Notes: generated by a model not told the origin, from the sequence alone. A stretch of DNA of 9,106 bases from Gallionellales bacterium UBA7399 (GCA_002470125.1 DKNB01000025.1:1-9106); one strand, 5' to 3'. Counted from the stretch's first letter, positions 1-6,591 are shown. Program-made: numbers and translations.

Positions 1-471
1 CACCTCCGTAACAGCCTCAGATAGGTCCGCGTCCATGGTGAAGCGCTCTCTCGACCAGTCACAGGAGGCACCAAGGCGACGCATCTGGCGTGTGATGGTG
101 GAACCGGACTCCTCCTTCCACCGCCACACACGCTCGATAAATTTTTCACGCCCGAGATCGTGGCGTTTTATTTTTTGTGCGTCTAGCTGACGCTCCACGA
201 CGATCTGAGTGGCGATCCCGGCGTGGTCGGTCCCAGGCTGCCACAGGGTATTATCTCCGCACATACGATGGTAGCGCGTGAGCGCATCCATCAGGGTATC
301 TTGGAATGCGTGCCCCATGTGCAGCGTTCCCGTTACATTGGGTGGTGGCAGCATGATGGCGTAAGCGGGCCCGCCACCTTTCGGGCTAGCCTGAAAGTAA
401 CCGGCACCCTCCCATATCGAATACCAGTGACTTTCGATTGCTTGAGGCTCAAAACTTTTTGTGAGTTCCAT
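1..471 (-). CDS. valS: Valyl-tRNA synthetase, N-terminal part (cut by window edge)
   Basis: Class I aminoacyl-tRNA synthetase that charges tRNA-Val with valine in the cytoplasm. The 157 visible codons begin MELTKSFEPQAIESHWYSIW, a start typical of betaproteobacterial ValS. The class I HIGH signature appears as HMGH at residues 51-54 inside PPPNVTGTLHMGH, followed by QPGTDHAGIATQ at 78-89 and a KEESGSTITRQMRRLG segment, all standard ValS blocks. The editing domain, KMSKS loop and C-terminus lie beyond the left edge. I chose the ATG at 471 because the family homology begins exactly there. However, no good ribosome binding site precedes it: the closest AGG is about 15 nt upstream. The frame is also open upstream, in phase with the small gene at 472-864, so ValS may carry an N-terminal extension of 131 residues. 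Identity is secure; the start is not. Confidence 0.96.
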   Translation of the reverse strand, partial: MELTKSFEPQAIESHWYSIWEGAGYFQASPKGGGPAYAIMLPPPNVTGTLHMGHAFQDTLMDALTRYHRMCGDNTLWQPGTDHAGIATQIVVERQLDAQKIKRHDLGREKFIERVWRWKEESGSTITRQMRRLGASCDWSRERFTMDADLSEAVTEV

Positions 472-864
472 GCTGCTGATGTTTGGCCTTGTTGTGTCTG
501 CCGCAGTTAGCGAGGACGTGATTATAGTGGATGAGGGGCGCGCGGGCGACACAGAAGCCTGCGCCCTAATTAATTCTGGTAGATTTGCTCTGAGTTGGCC
601 CCATGCGTCTCGCCACAGCAGATCAAATTGCGTCGCAAAATTCTCACGTAGCAGCACCTCTAGTTGTGGCGCGATCTCTGTTGCAATCTGCTGACACCGC
701 GCATCAGACATCTCGGAGGGCTCTTTCCTTGACCCCACGAGCACGGCAATGCCTTCGGCCACAACATCCGTCAGGGTTGGAATCTCTAGGCAGCCAGTGT
801 CAATCGCATCCGTAAGGACCGGGATATTGCTGGGCTCGTCTGGGTGATTGGGTGGATAGTTCAT
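472..864 (-). CDS. Small acidic IPxLTD-motif protein, in frame with valS and lacking its own stop
   Basis: The ATG at 864 opens a frame of 131 codons that reaches the ValS methionine at 471 without a stop (864 minus 471 is 393, divisible by 3; I read each codon). The N-terminus holds two copies of an IPxLTD motif: IPVLTDAI at residues 14-21 and IPTLTDVV at 28-35. Residues about 53-102 look helical and amphipathic (QQIATEIAPQLEVLLRENF, then two Trp). Residues about 103-131 form a Ser/Thr/Pro/Ala-rich linker. Small proteins with an N-terminal IPxLTE/D motif and a C-terminal helix are known beside valS in betaproteobacteria; I recall DUF2486 in Burkholderia, but the family assignment is from memory. 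No function is known to me. No clear ribosome binding site precedes 864, and an in-frame stop (871-873) bounds the frame upstream. It lies 62 bp downstream of holC. Confidence 0.72.
521..526 (-). promoter_or_regulatory. Possible -10 box of an internal valS promoter
   Basis: The minus strand reads TATAAT here, a perfect sigma-70 -10 hexamer, about 50 bases upstream of the ValS ATG at 471. It would give a short leader. No recognisable -35 box occurs 16-18 bp upstream (that stretch is GC-rich) and there is no TGn extension. It lies inside the linker part of the upstream open frame. It could be a chance match. Confidence 0.25.
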
Positions 865-926
865 GTGTGCTTACATAGTTTACTGGTTATTTATTTCAGG
901 GCGACCGAGCGACGGGGATCTTCGTA

Positions 927-1358
927 TCAGCACCCGCGCATTGTACTAAAATCGAAATGGCGTATCTCATATCCGCGATCCCGATAAAAGGCGAAGCGCT
1001 CACGGCCAAAACGTATATCCTCTGGGTCCCTGCCAACCACCTCCAGCACACGCTCAAAGCGGCTAAAGAATGGCAGGCAGGCAGTATGCAGGCTCACCAT
1101 GACCTCGTTGTGCGAGAAGGCCTCCTCACAGTGACCAACCACAACCAAGGCCCCATCGTTCGTCAATCCATCATTTCGACAGTGCGGCATGAAGGAGGTA
1201 GGTGGGTAATGCCACAACAGCTGATCCATGGACTCCGTGGTGGGCTTGTCCGGGGTACACAGCATCACGCGCAATCCCTCCTGAACGGCCAGGTGGCTAA
1301 GGTGGCAAGCGGCACGCAATTTGTCACCGGCCCCGGTGTAAAAATCTACCTTGGTCAT
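927..1358 (-). CDS. holC: DNA polymerase III subunit chi
   Basis: Encodes the chi subunit of the DNA polymerase III clamp loader, which in E. coli binds psi (HolD) and the C-terminal tail of SSB. The protein is 143 aa (E. coli chi is about 147). It begins MTKVDFYTGAGDKLRAACHL, the usual 'FYtg...Kl..aC.L' opening. It then shows the chi blocks MDQLLWHYPPTSFMPH near the centre, LPFFSRFERVLEVVG, and a basic RERFAFYRDRGYEIRHFDF tail. I take the ATG at 1358 rather than the adjacent TTG at 1361, because the family starts with a short M-x-x-V-x-F segment; no strong ribosome binding site decides this. It lies between pepA and valS as in E. coli. The 117 bp between the pepA stop and this start hold no convincing terminator, so co-transcription with pepA is likely. 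Confidence 0.95.
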   Translation of the reverse strand: MTKVDFYTGAGDKLRAACHLSHLAVQEGLRVMLCTPDKPTTESMDQLLWHYPPTSFMPHCRNDGLTNDGALVVVGHCEEAFSHNEVMVSLHTACLPFFSRFERVLEVVGRDPEDIRFGRERFAFYRDRGYEIRHFDFSTMRGC

Positions 1359-1475
1359 CAAATAAATATTCTGGTTAGGGTGAAACTCTGGGGTGACCGT
1401 TGATTTCTGCTTGATCTACGGACACCCTGGGTTCCTCGGAGAGACGGGACGAGCAGCCCTGCCCCTACAAGATAG

Positions 1476-2987
1476 TTACCGACTCGGCTTGCTGACCGCT
1501 TTGGCACAGTTAATTAGGTATTGCGTCAGCAGCGGCACGGGGCGTCCCGTGGCCCCCTTGTCCTTACCTGACTTCCACGCGGTGCCAGCAATGTCTAGGT
1601 GCGCCCAGCGATAGCTCTTGGTGAAACGTGACAGGAAGCAGGCGGCGGTGATGCTGCCCCCCGCTCGCCCGCCGATGTTTTGGATGTCAGCGAAGTTGCT
1701 ATCCAGTTGCGGTTGATACTCGTCCCACAGCGGCATATGCCAAGCACGGTCATGCGCTTGCTCACCCGCCTCCAACAGCTCCCGTGCCAAGTCATCTTGG
1801 TTGCTATACAGGGCGCTGGCAACGTGGCCCAGCGCGATCACACAGGCGCCGGTCAGGGTTGCTATGTCAATGACTGTGGCCGGCTTAAATTTTGCTGCGA
1901 AAGTTAGTGCGTCGCATAAAATAAGGCGCCCCTCCGCATCGGTGTTTAATATCTCAATAGTTTGCCCGGACATGCTGGTCACGATATCGCCGGGCTTGGT
2001 GGCGGAGCCGCTGGGCATGTTCTCGCAGGCCGGGATGATGCCAACCACGTTGAGCTTAAGCCCCATTTCTGCAATGGCATGAAGTGCGCCCAGCACGCTG
2101 GCCGCGCCGCACATATCGTATTTCATTTCGTCCATCTCAGCGCCCGGCTTTAGAGAGATGCCGCCCGTGTCAAAAGTAACCCCCTTGCCAACCAGAACGA
2201 CAGGTTTCTGCTGCTTGTCTGCCCCCTTGTACTCTAGGGTAATAAGCTTCGCTGGCTCGTCACTGCCTCGGGTCACGGATAGCAGAGAGCCCATCCCCAG
2301 CTTCTTCATGTCCCCCTCTTCCAGGACGGTCACCTTGAGCGATTTGTGCAATTTTGCCAAGGCCATCGCTTGCTTCGCGAGGTGACTAGGGGTGCAGGTG
2401 TTGCCCGGACTATTGCCCAAGTCCTTCGCCAGACTCGCACCCCGTCCGATTGCCATGGCCTGCTTGAGAGCGACGTCCTGTCCGATAATTTTTTTACTCG
2501 AGATTATGCCAAGCTGAATCCTAAGTGTGGGGGCCTTATTTTTTTCCGGCTTGCTCTTAAAGTAATCAAAGCGATAGGCCGCATCAAACGCAGCTAGCAC
2601 CACCTGACTCACACACCAAGCGCCATCACGGCCCGCCAATGGGAATTCAGTTAGGTAGAGCACGGCATCCTTTGCCCCGGTGGCGCACAGTGCGCGCATT
2701 GCGGCACGAACACATTCAATATATTGGCGAGCAGAAAGCTCGCGATGCTCACCCAGGCCAACCAGCAAAACACGTTCGCACAGAACGTTGGGCACATTAT
2801 GAAGTAGTAGCGTGGTGGCAACCTTTCCACTCATATCGCCACGCGCGATTATTTTGCCAAGCGCGCCTCTAGCGCTAACGTCTAGTAGCTTGGCCGCATC
2901 CGATAGCTTCCCACCTTCGAATACGCCAACCACCACACAACCACTACGCTGTTTTTCCGGGCTACCTAGTTTTATGCTAAATTCCAC
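1476..2987 (-). CDS. pepA: Leucyl aminopeptidase (M17 family)
   Basis: Cytosolic di-metal aminopeptidase that releases N-terminal residues from peptides. The E. coli orthologue also binds DNA (carAB control, Xer recombination); whether this one does cannot be seen. It is 503 aa, the normal length. The N-terminal domain (about 1-165) is variable. The catalytic domain holds VGKGVTFDTGGISLK at 266-280, YDMCGAAS at 290-297 and the M17 signature NTDAEGRL at 348-355. Expected metal and active-site residues are present: K268, D273, K280, D291, D350, E352, R354. The start is a GTG at 2985-2987, supported by a strong AAGGAG six bases upstream and by homology beginning at once. It is the first gene of a minus-strand run pepA-holC-IPxLTD-valS and is divergent from lptF. 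Confidence 0.97.
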   Translation of the reverse strand: MEFSIKLGSPEKQRSGCVVVGVFEGGKLSDAAKLLDVSARGALGKIIARGDMSGKVATTLLLHNVPNVLCERVLLVGLGEHRELSARQYIECVRAAMRALCATGAKDAVLYLTEFPLAGRDGAWCVSQVVLAAFDAAYRFDYFKSKPEKNKAPTLRIQLGIISSKKIIGQDVALKQAMAIGRGASLAKDLGNSPGNTCTPSHLAKQAMALAKLHKSLKVTVLEEGDMKKLGMGSLLSVTRGSDEPAKLITLEYKGADKQQKPVVLVGKGVTFDTGGISLKPGAEMDEMKYDMCGAASVLGALHAIAEMGLKLNVVGIIPACENMPSGSATKPGDIVTSMSGQTIEILNTDAEGRLILCDALTFAAKFKPATVIDIATLTGACVIALGHVASALYSNQDDLARELLEAGEQAHDRAWHMPLWDEYQPQLDSNFADIQNIGGRAGGSITAACFLSRFTKSYRWAHLDIAGTAWKSGKDKGATGRPVPLLTQYLINCAKAVSKPSR

Positions 2988-2992
2988 TTATA

Positions 2993-2999
2993 TCTCCTT
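2993..2999 (-). promoter_or_regulatory. Strong Shine-Dalgarno site deciding the GTG start of pepA
   Basis: The minus strand reads AAGGAGA here, with six bases between AAGGAG and the GTG at 2987. This supports GTG initiation; no ATG lies in frame close by. Confidence 0.8.
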
Positions 3000-3023
3000 A
3001 GTAATTTTTTCTTGGCAAGCTCA

Positions 3024-4169
3024 ATGTTAGATTATCCGCAGATACCAAAGATAATATCAAAGTCGTTGCACCTCAAGCTATGGCGTGGCAACCTCTTTCA
3101 TGGTGCGCTAGAGCGTGAGTTCGCTAGCAGGGGGCTGTCGATATTTGTCATCCTACTCGGTATTGTTGTATTTACCCAGCTAGTTCGCCTGCTAGGTGAA
3201 TCTGTTAGTGGTACCTTGGCGGTCGATAGCGTACTGACATTATTGGGCTTTGGTGCGTTAAATTATCTGCCGACCCTGCTCTCGCTGAGCCTATTCTTGT
3301 CCGTACTGCTGACGCTAACACGCGCCTACCGTGAAAACGAAATGGTGGTGTGGTTTAGCTGCGGCATGGGGTTGACGCGCTGGGTGCGTCCCGTAATGTA
3401 CTATGCGCTACCGATTGTGTGTTTGATTGGACTGCTAAGCTTGGTGCTATCACCCTGGGCGATGTCCAAAGTGGACGAATTAAAGCGCAGGCTAGACAAC
3501 CGCGACGACCTGACTATTGCTTCGCCAGGCACGTTTCGCGAGTCCAGACAGTCAGATCGTGTATTTTTTATTGAGAGCGTAGACACAAAGAAGAATCAGA
3601 TCGGCAACATTTTTATTCAAACAATGCAGAACGGTAGGCTCGGCACCCTAGTAGCAAAGCATGGCGTACAAGAGGTCGCGCCCAACGGTGACCGCTTCTT
3701 GGTGCTACTCAACGGTACTCGTTACGATGGTACGCCTGGGCGGCTTGATTTTAAGATAATTGAATTTGAACGTTACTCACTACGCATCAAGGAGGCAGAG
3801 GCAAGGCAGCGACCCACTCCCCTGGATTCATTATCCACCCCGCAATTATTAAAAAATAGTGGCAGCTGGAATGTGTCCGAGCTAGAGCGACGTCTTAGCC
3901 TGCCATTAGGCGCGCTCATATTGTCCATCCTGGCGATTCCACTAAGCTTCGTTAATCCGCGCACCGGGCGTTCGTTTAACCTAATTATGGCGCTGGCCAT
4001 CTATATGGTCTACAACAACCTCATGGGCGTGATCACCGCATTGGTTGGGCAGAGCAAAATTGATCCCATTGTTGCTTTCCTTGGTATTCACATGTTGATG
4101 GCTGCACTAATAGCTGCACTTTTTTATTATCGCTTGTCAGTATTCTCTCTATGGCGACTTAAACGATGA
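3024..4169 (+). CDS. lptF: LPS export ABC transporter permease LptF
   Basis: Inner-membrane subunit of the LptB2FG transporter that extracts lipopolysaccharide from the inner membrane. Family features are three N-terminal membrane segments (roughly residues 37-57, 75-98, 122-146), a periplasmic beta-rich domain in the middle, and three C-terminal segments (roughly 288-310, 317-340, 348-371). FHGALEREF followed by the first TM, and LSLPLGALILSILAIPLSFV near the C-terminus, are characteristic. The start is uncertain. Normal LptF homology begins at about LFHGALERE, some 25 residues in. The frame offers TTG at 3012, ATG at 3024 and TTG at 3066, and none has a good ribosome binding site. I chose the ATG (381 aa). 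Its stop overlaps the lptG start as ATGA, so the two are translationally coupled. pepA is divergent, as in E. coli. Confidence 0.93.
   Translation: MLDYPQIPKIISKSLHLKLWRGNLFHGALEREFASRGLSIFVILLGIVVFTQLVRLLGESVSGTLAVDSVLTLLGFGALNYLPTLLSLSLFLSVLLTLTRAYRENEMVVWFSCGMGLTRWVRPVMYYALPIVCLIGLLSLVLSPWAMSKVDELKRRLDNRDDLTIASPGTFRESRQSDRVFFIESVDTKKNQIGNIFIQTMQNGRLGTLVAKHGVQEVAPNGDRFLVLLNGTRYDGTPGRLDFKIIEFERYSLRIKEAEARQRPTPLDSLSTPQLLKNSGSWNVSELERRLSLPLGALILSILAIPLSFVNPRTGRSFNLIMALAIYMVYNNLMGVITALVGQSKIDPIVAFLGIHMLMAALIAALFYYRLSVFSLWRLKR
3031..3060 (-). promoter_or_regulatory. Predicted sigma-70 promoter of pepA
   Basis: On the minus strand a -35 box TTGATA (3055-3060, 5 of 6 consensus) is separated by 18 bp from a -10 box GATAAT (3031-3036, 5 of 6). 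Transcription would start near 3024, giving a leader of about 37 nt that contains the pepA Shine-Dalgarno site. The promoter lies inside the first codons of lptF as annotated, so the two divergent genes share this short region. It is called by motif and position only. Confidence 0.6.
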
Positions 4170-5242
4170 AGTTACTGACCCGCTGCCTGACACGTGAGGT
4201 ATACGCCAACATTGCACTGGTGTTTGTCGCCCTCACAATGCTATTTGCATTCTTTGACCTAATACATGAGCTGAACATACTAAGCAACAGCAGCTATCAC
4301 CTGGGCTATGTGTCACTGTTTGTTTTACTGACAATGCCAATCAGGATGTACGAACTATTCCCAATGGCCGTCCTTATTGGTGCAATTTTTGCGCTAACGC
4401 AGATGGCGGCAAATTCAGAGCTGACCGTTTATCGCTCTTCTGGCGTTTCACTGCGAAAAATGATAACCACGCTACTCACGCTAGGCTTGCCGCTTGTTCT
4501 GTTGGGCTACCTGTGTGGCGAGGTGCTCGCCCCCATCAGTGAGCAGATGATTCACAAGTTGCGGCTCAAGGCACAAAACACTGAGATATCTGTGGGGGAA
4601 TTCCGCTCTGGTGTGTGGGCAAAAGATAATAAAAATTTCGTAAACATCAAAAAAGTTCTCCTGGACACCACGCTACTAGACATTAGCATCTATGAGTTCA
4701 ATGAGGATCATCACCTGCGCACCATTACCGCGGCAAAGCATGCCGTTTATCTGGGTGATAACAACTGGCGCTTAGAAGATGTAGAGCAGACCGCCTTCCA
4801 CAGCCAAGGCACAACAGCAAGCCGCCAGGCAAGCACACAGTGGCATTCGGCTCTTAATGTAGACATTCTAAGGGCGTTACTGATGGAGCCAAAACAAATG
4901 TCCGTGCTTGATCTGTATTTGTACATTGGTCACTTACGTGACAACAATCAGAAGACCGCCCCCTATGAGGTGGTCATGTGGAACAAGCTAATGTATCCAC
5001 TCACGGTACTGGTGATGATGCTGCTGGCTTTGCCGTTTGCGGCACATCAACAACGTGCCTCTGGTATAAGCGCAAAAATATTTATTGGTATCACGCTTGG
5101 GCTAACCTTTCACTTTACCAACAAACTATTCGCAAGCCTGGGTTCGCTCAATGCATGGCAACCGCTAGTGACAGCCACGGTGATGCCAGCACTATTCCTA
5201 CTATTGGCAACCGGGATGCTGTGGCGGACTGAAAGACGTTAG
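4166..5242 (+). CDS. lptG: LPS export ABC transporter permease LptG
   Basis: Partner of LptF in the LptB2FG complex of the inner membrane. At 358 aa it has normal length. The N-terminus MKLLTRCLTREVYANI leads into TM1 (about 12-32). Further TMs lie at about 48-82 (two) and 99-120, followed by a periplasmic domain from about 125 to 265 that includes GEFRSGVWAKDNKNFVNI, a typical LptG stretch. Three C-terminal TMs lie at about 273-293, 303-322 and 333-352. The conserved RSSGVSLRKM loop after TM3 is the segment expected to contact LptB. The ATG overlaps the lptF stop (ATGA) and there is no separate ribosome binding site, so coupling is likely. Its TAG overlaps the stop of the convergent DUF3106 gene by a few bases. 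The ATPase LptB is not in the window. Confidence 0.95.
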   Translation: MKLLTRCLTREVYANIALVFVALTMLFAFFDLIHELNILSNSSYHLGYVSLFVLLTMPIRMYELFPMAVLIGAIFALTQMAANSELTVYRSSGVSLRKMITTLLTLGLPLVLLGYLCGEVLAPISEQMIHKLRLKAQNTEISVGEFRSGVWAKDNKNFVNIKKVLLDTTLLDISIYEFNEDHHLRTITAAKHAVYLGDNNWRLEDVEQTAFHSQGTTASRQASTQWHSALNVDILRALLMEPKQMSVLDLYLYIGHLRDNNQKTAPYEVVMWNKLMYPLTVLVMMLLALPFAAHQQRASGISAKIFIGITLGLTFHFTNKLFASLGSLNAWQPLVTATVMPALFLLLATGMLWRTERR

Positions 5243-5661
5243 TCGGTGTACGGCGTCACACCGCCACCCGCTTGATCTGCCGTGGGCGCGATTAGGCCTC
5301 CGGCCTCCTGCTGACGAACAGCCCGCTTAGCCTGCTCTTTTTTTTCAGAAGGAATTTTGTCAATTTCCTGGAATTTTTTTCTGGCACGGTTACGCTGCTC
5401 TGGTGTCAGCTTGCTCCAGCTTTCCAGCCTGCTATATAGACGCTGTTTCTGTATAGGGCTGAGGCGTGGATAATGTTTTGTTATGGCAACAAGGCGTTGC
5501 TGTTGTTTTTTTTCCAGCGTGTCCCACTCCTTGGAAAGCGGGGCCAACGCCTGCTGCTGGGCTGAGGTGAGACTCGACCATGCCTGCGCCACAGCCATCC
5601 CGGGAAGAAAGCTTGCCACGACAACGCTGCACACACAAATACGATGGCAAATCGAATGCAT
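5239..5661 (-). CDS. Secreted DUF3106-family protein with LTxxQ-like repeats
   Basis: A 140-residue protein with a probable Sec signal peptide: a hydrophobic stretch at about residues 8-22 and an AVA|QA cleavage site near 25. The mature part is highly charged and helical. It contains three similar motifs, LTSAQ (31-35), LSPIQ (67-71) and LTPEQ (85-89), each followed by basic or polar helix. This layout fits the DUF3106 family of betaproteobacteria and is reminiscent of the LTxxQ motifs of the periplasmic proteins Spy and CpxP. That resemblance is in motif only; no function is established to my knowledge. The C-terminal 25 residues are Gly/Ala/Thr-rich and probably disordered. It is the last gene of the sigma-DUF3619-DUF3106 operon: its ATG follows the DUF3619 stop by 3 bp with no ribosome binding site of its own, so it is probably translationally coupled. 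Confidence 0.85.
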   Translation of the reverse strand: MHSICHRICVCSVVVASFLPGMAVAQAWSSLTSAQQQALAPLSKEWDTLEKKQQQRLVAITKHYPRLSPIQKQRLYSRLESWSKLTPEQRNRARKKFQEIDKIPSEKKEQAKRAVRQQEAGGLIAPTADQAGGGVTPYTD

Positions 5662-5664
5662 TTA

Positions 5665-6006
5665 TCAGTCAACGTAAAAGTGGATGGGCAGCTCACCGGT
5701 CAAGATCGCGATATCTATATCGGCAGTATCTGGCTTGGCAATTGGGTTCCAGTAAGCTCCGGCACCAAGCAAAATAACCGCAAGCAATATAACCGACCCC
5801 ATTCGATGCCTAAATTGGATACCAGCAGCATGAATGACGTTACCAGCCCAAGAAAGTGTCAGCTCTGAGCTGCGGGCTAGGTAGCGAGTCATGGCGCGCT
5901 CACGCGCATACCGCAAACGGGTTAGTGTAGGCTGCCCGAGATGCGTGGCGGAATCGTTCAGCAGCTTCTGCATGATTTTATGGTTTAACTCTTTGTTATC
6001 ATTCAT
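5665..6006 (-). CDS. Single-pass membrane protein, DUF3619 family
   Basis: A 113-residue protein with a helical N-terminal region (1-65, containing QPTLTRLRYARERAMTRY), one clear membrane segment (about 69-87, SVILLAVILLGAGAYW) and a short acidic tail with DIDIAILTGELP near the end. The Leu/Ala/Arg-rich opening followed by one TM and a terminal 'DID..LL...LP..' pattern matches the DUF3619 family found beside ECF sigma factors in betaproteobacteria. Its start overlaps the sigma-factor stop as ATGA, and an AAGGAG (6017-6022 region) lies ten bases upstream inside the sigma gene. Position and shape (cytoplasmic helices plus one TM, directly after a sigma gene) suggest an anti-sigma-like role, but this is inference: no zinc-binding anti-sigma motif HxxxCxxC is present. 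Confidence 0.87.
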   Translation of the reverse strand: MNDNKELNHKIMQKLLNDSATHLGQPTLTRLRYARERAMTRYLARSSELTLSWAGNVIHAAGIQFRHRMGSVILLAVILLGAGAYWNPIAKPDTADIDIAILTGELPIHFYVD

Positions 6007-6581
6007 GATAGGCTAACTCCTTTTATCTTTAAGATGGCCGCGAGGGCGTGCGTGGCGCGTGAGCAGTGTGTTTTTACGCTACCCTCTGTACAGCCCATAA
6101 TCGATGCTGTTTCTGCGGTATCCATACCCTCCCAATAACGCAACAGAAAGGCTTCACGTTGACGTATCGGGAGCGATACCAAGGCTTCTTCAATTAGAAC
6201 AATAAGTTGTGATTGCTCAAACGACGCATCAGGAGAAAGCCCCTGACTCGCATTATTTTTATCTTGCAGGGTTTCTTCCACCGGATCGTACTCAGCATCC
6301 CCGTCCTGGGGCAGCAACGAGGAGGTCAATGAAATCCATCTTGAGCGTACTCGCTGCCTTCTGTAGTAGTCACGAATGGTATTTTGTAGAATCCGTTGAA
6401 ACAGCATGGGTAACTCATCGGCTGGCTTGTCTCCATATTTTTCAGCAAGCTTGAGCATGGCATCCTGTACGATATCCAGTGCAGCATGTTCATCGCGAAT
6501 TGCGAACAGCGCCTGTTTATAGGCGCGGCGCTCAATTTGAGTGAGAAATTCAGAAAGCGTGTCGTAGCCAACCGGCTTCAA
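6003..6581 (-). CDS. ECF-type RNA polymerase sigma factor
   Basis: A sigma-70-family factor of 192 aa with regions 2 and 4 only. Region 2 covers about residues 9-82, with AALDIVQDAMLKLAEKYGD and LFQRILQNTIRDYYRRQ (the latter near the -10 recognition helix). An acidic linker follows (about 90-125). Region 4 lies at about 128-186 and includes SLPIRQREAFLLRYWEGMD and the helix-turn-helix MGCTEGSVKTHCSRA. I chose the TTG at 6581 because GGAGG lies five to seven bases upstream and because homology begins a few residues later. The longer frame from 6716 would add 45 unrelated residues and overlap the probable ilvB -35 box. It heads a tight operon with DUF3619 and DUF3106 and is divergent from ilvB. 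Which promoters it recognises is unknown; no convincing self-recognised promoter was found upstream. Confidence 0.9.
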   Translation of the reverse strand: MKPVGYDTLSEFLTQIERRAYKQALFAIRDEHAALDIVQDAMLKLAEKYGDKPADELPMLFQRILQNTIRDYYRRQRVRSRWISLTSSLLPQDGDAEYDPVEETLQDKNNASQGLSPDASFEQSQLIVLIEEALVSLPIRQREAFLLRYWEGMDTAETASIMGCTEGSVKTHCSRATHALAAILKIKGVSLS

Positions 6582-6586
6582 ATGCC

Positions 6587-6591
6587 CCTCC
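6587..6591 (-). promoter_or_regulatory. Shine-Dalgarno site supporting the TTG start of the sigma gene
   Basis: The minus strand reads GGAGG (within GGAGGGG, 6585-6591), five bases before the TTG at 6581. No comparable site precedes the upstream in-frame start at 6716. Confidence 0.65.

Noticed and set aside
1359..1361. TTG as the holC start (one codon longer)
   Set aside because: The adjacent ATG gives the usual HolC N-terminus; nothing favours TTG.
957..1403. Open frame of 148 codons on the plus strand opposite holC
   Set aside because: The minus-strand product is a full, recognisable HolC. The plus frame has no family resemblance and no ribosome binding site, so it is an antisense shadow.
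1362..1475. Search for a terminator or small RNA between pepA and holC
   Set aside because: A GC-rich stretch can pair weakly with itself, but there is no T-run and no clear stem. I see nothing supportable here.
5244..5263. Hairpin CGGTGT/ACACCG as a bidirectional terminator
   Set aside because: Six-base stem with an eight-base loop, inside the DUF3106 C-terminal codons, and no T-run on either strand.
5292..5304. Short perfect inverted repeat AGGCC-TCC-GGCCT
   Set aside because: Five-base stem inside coding sequence for EAGGL with no T-run. Consistent with chance in Gly/Ala codons.
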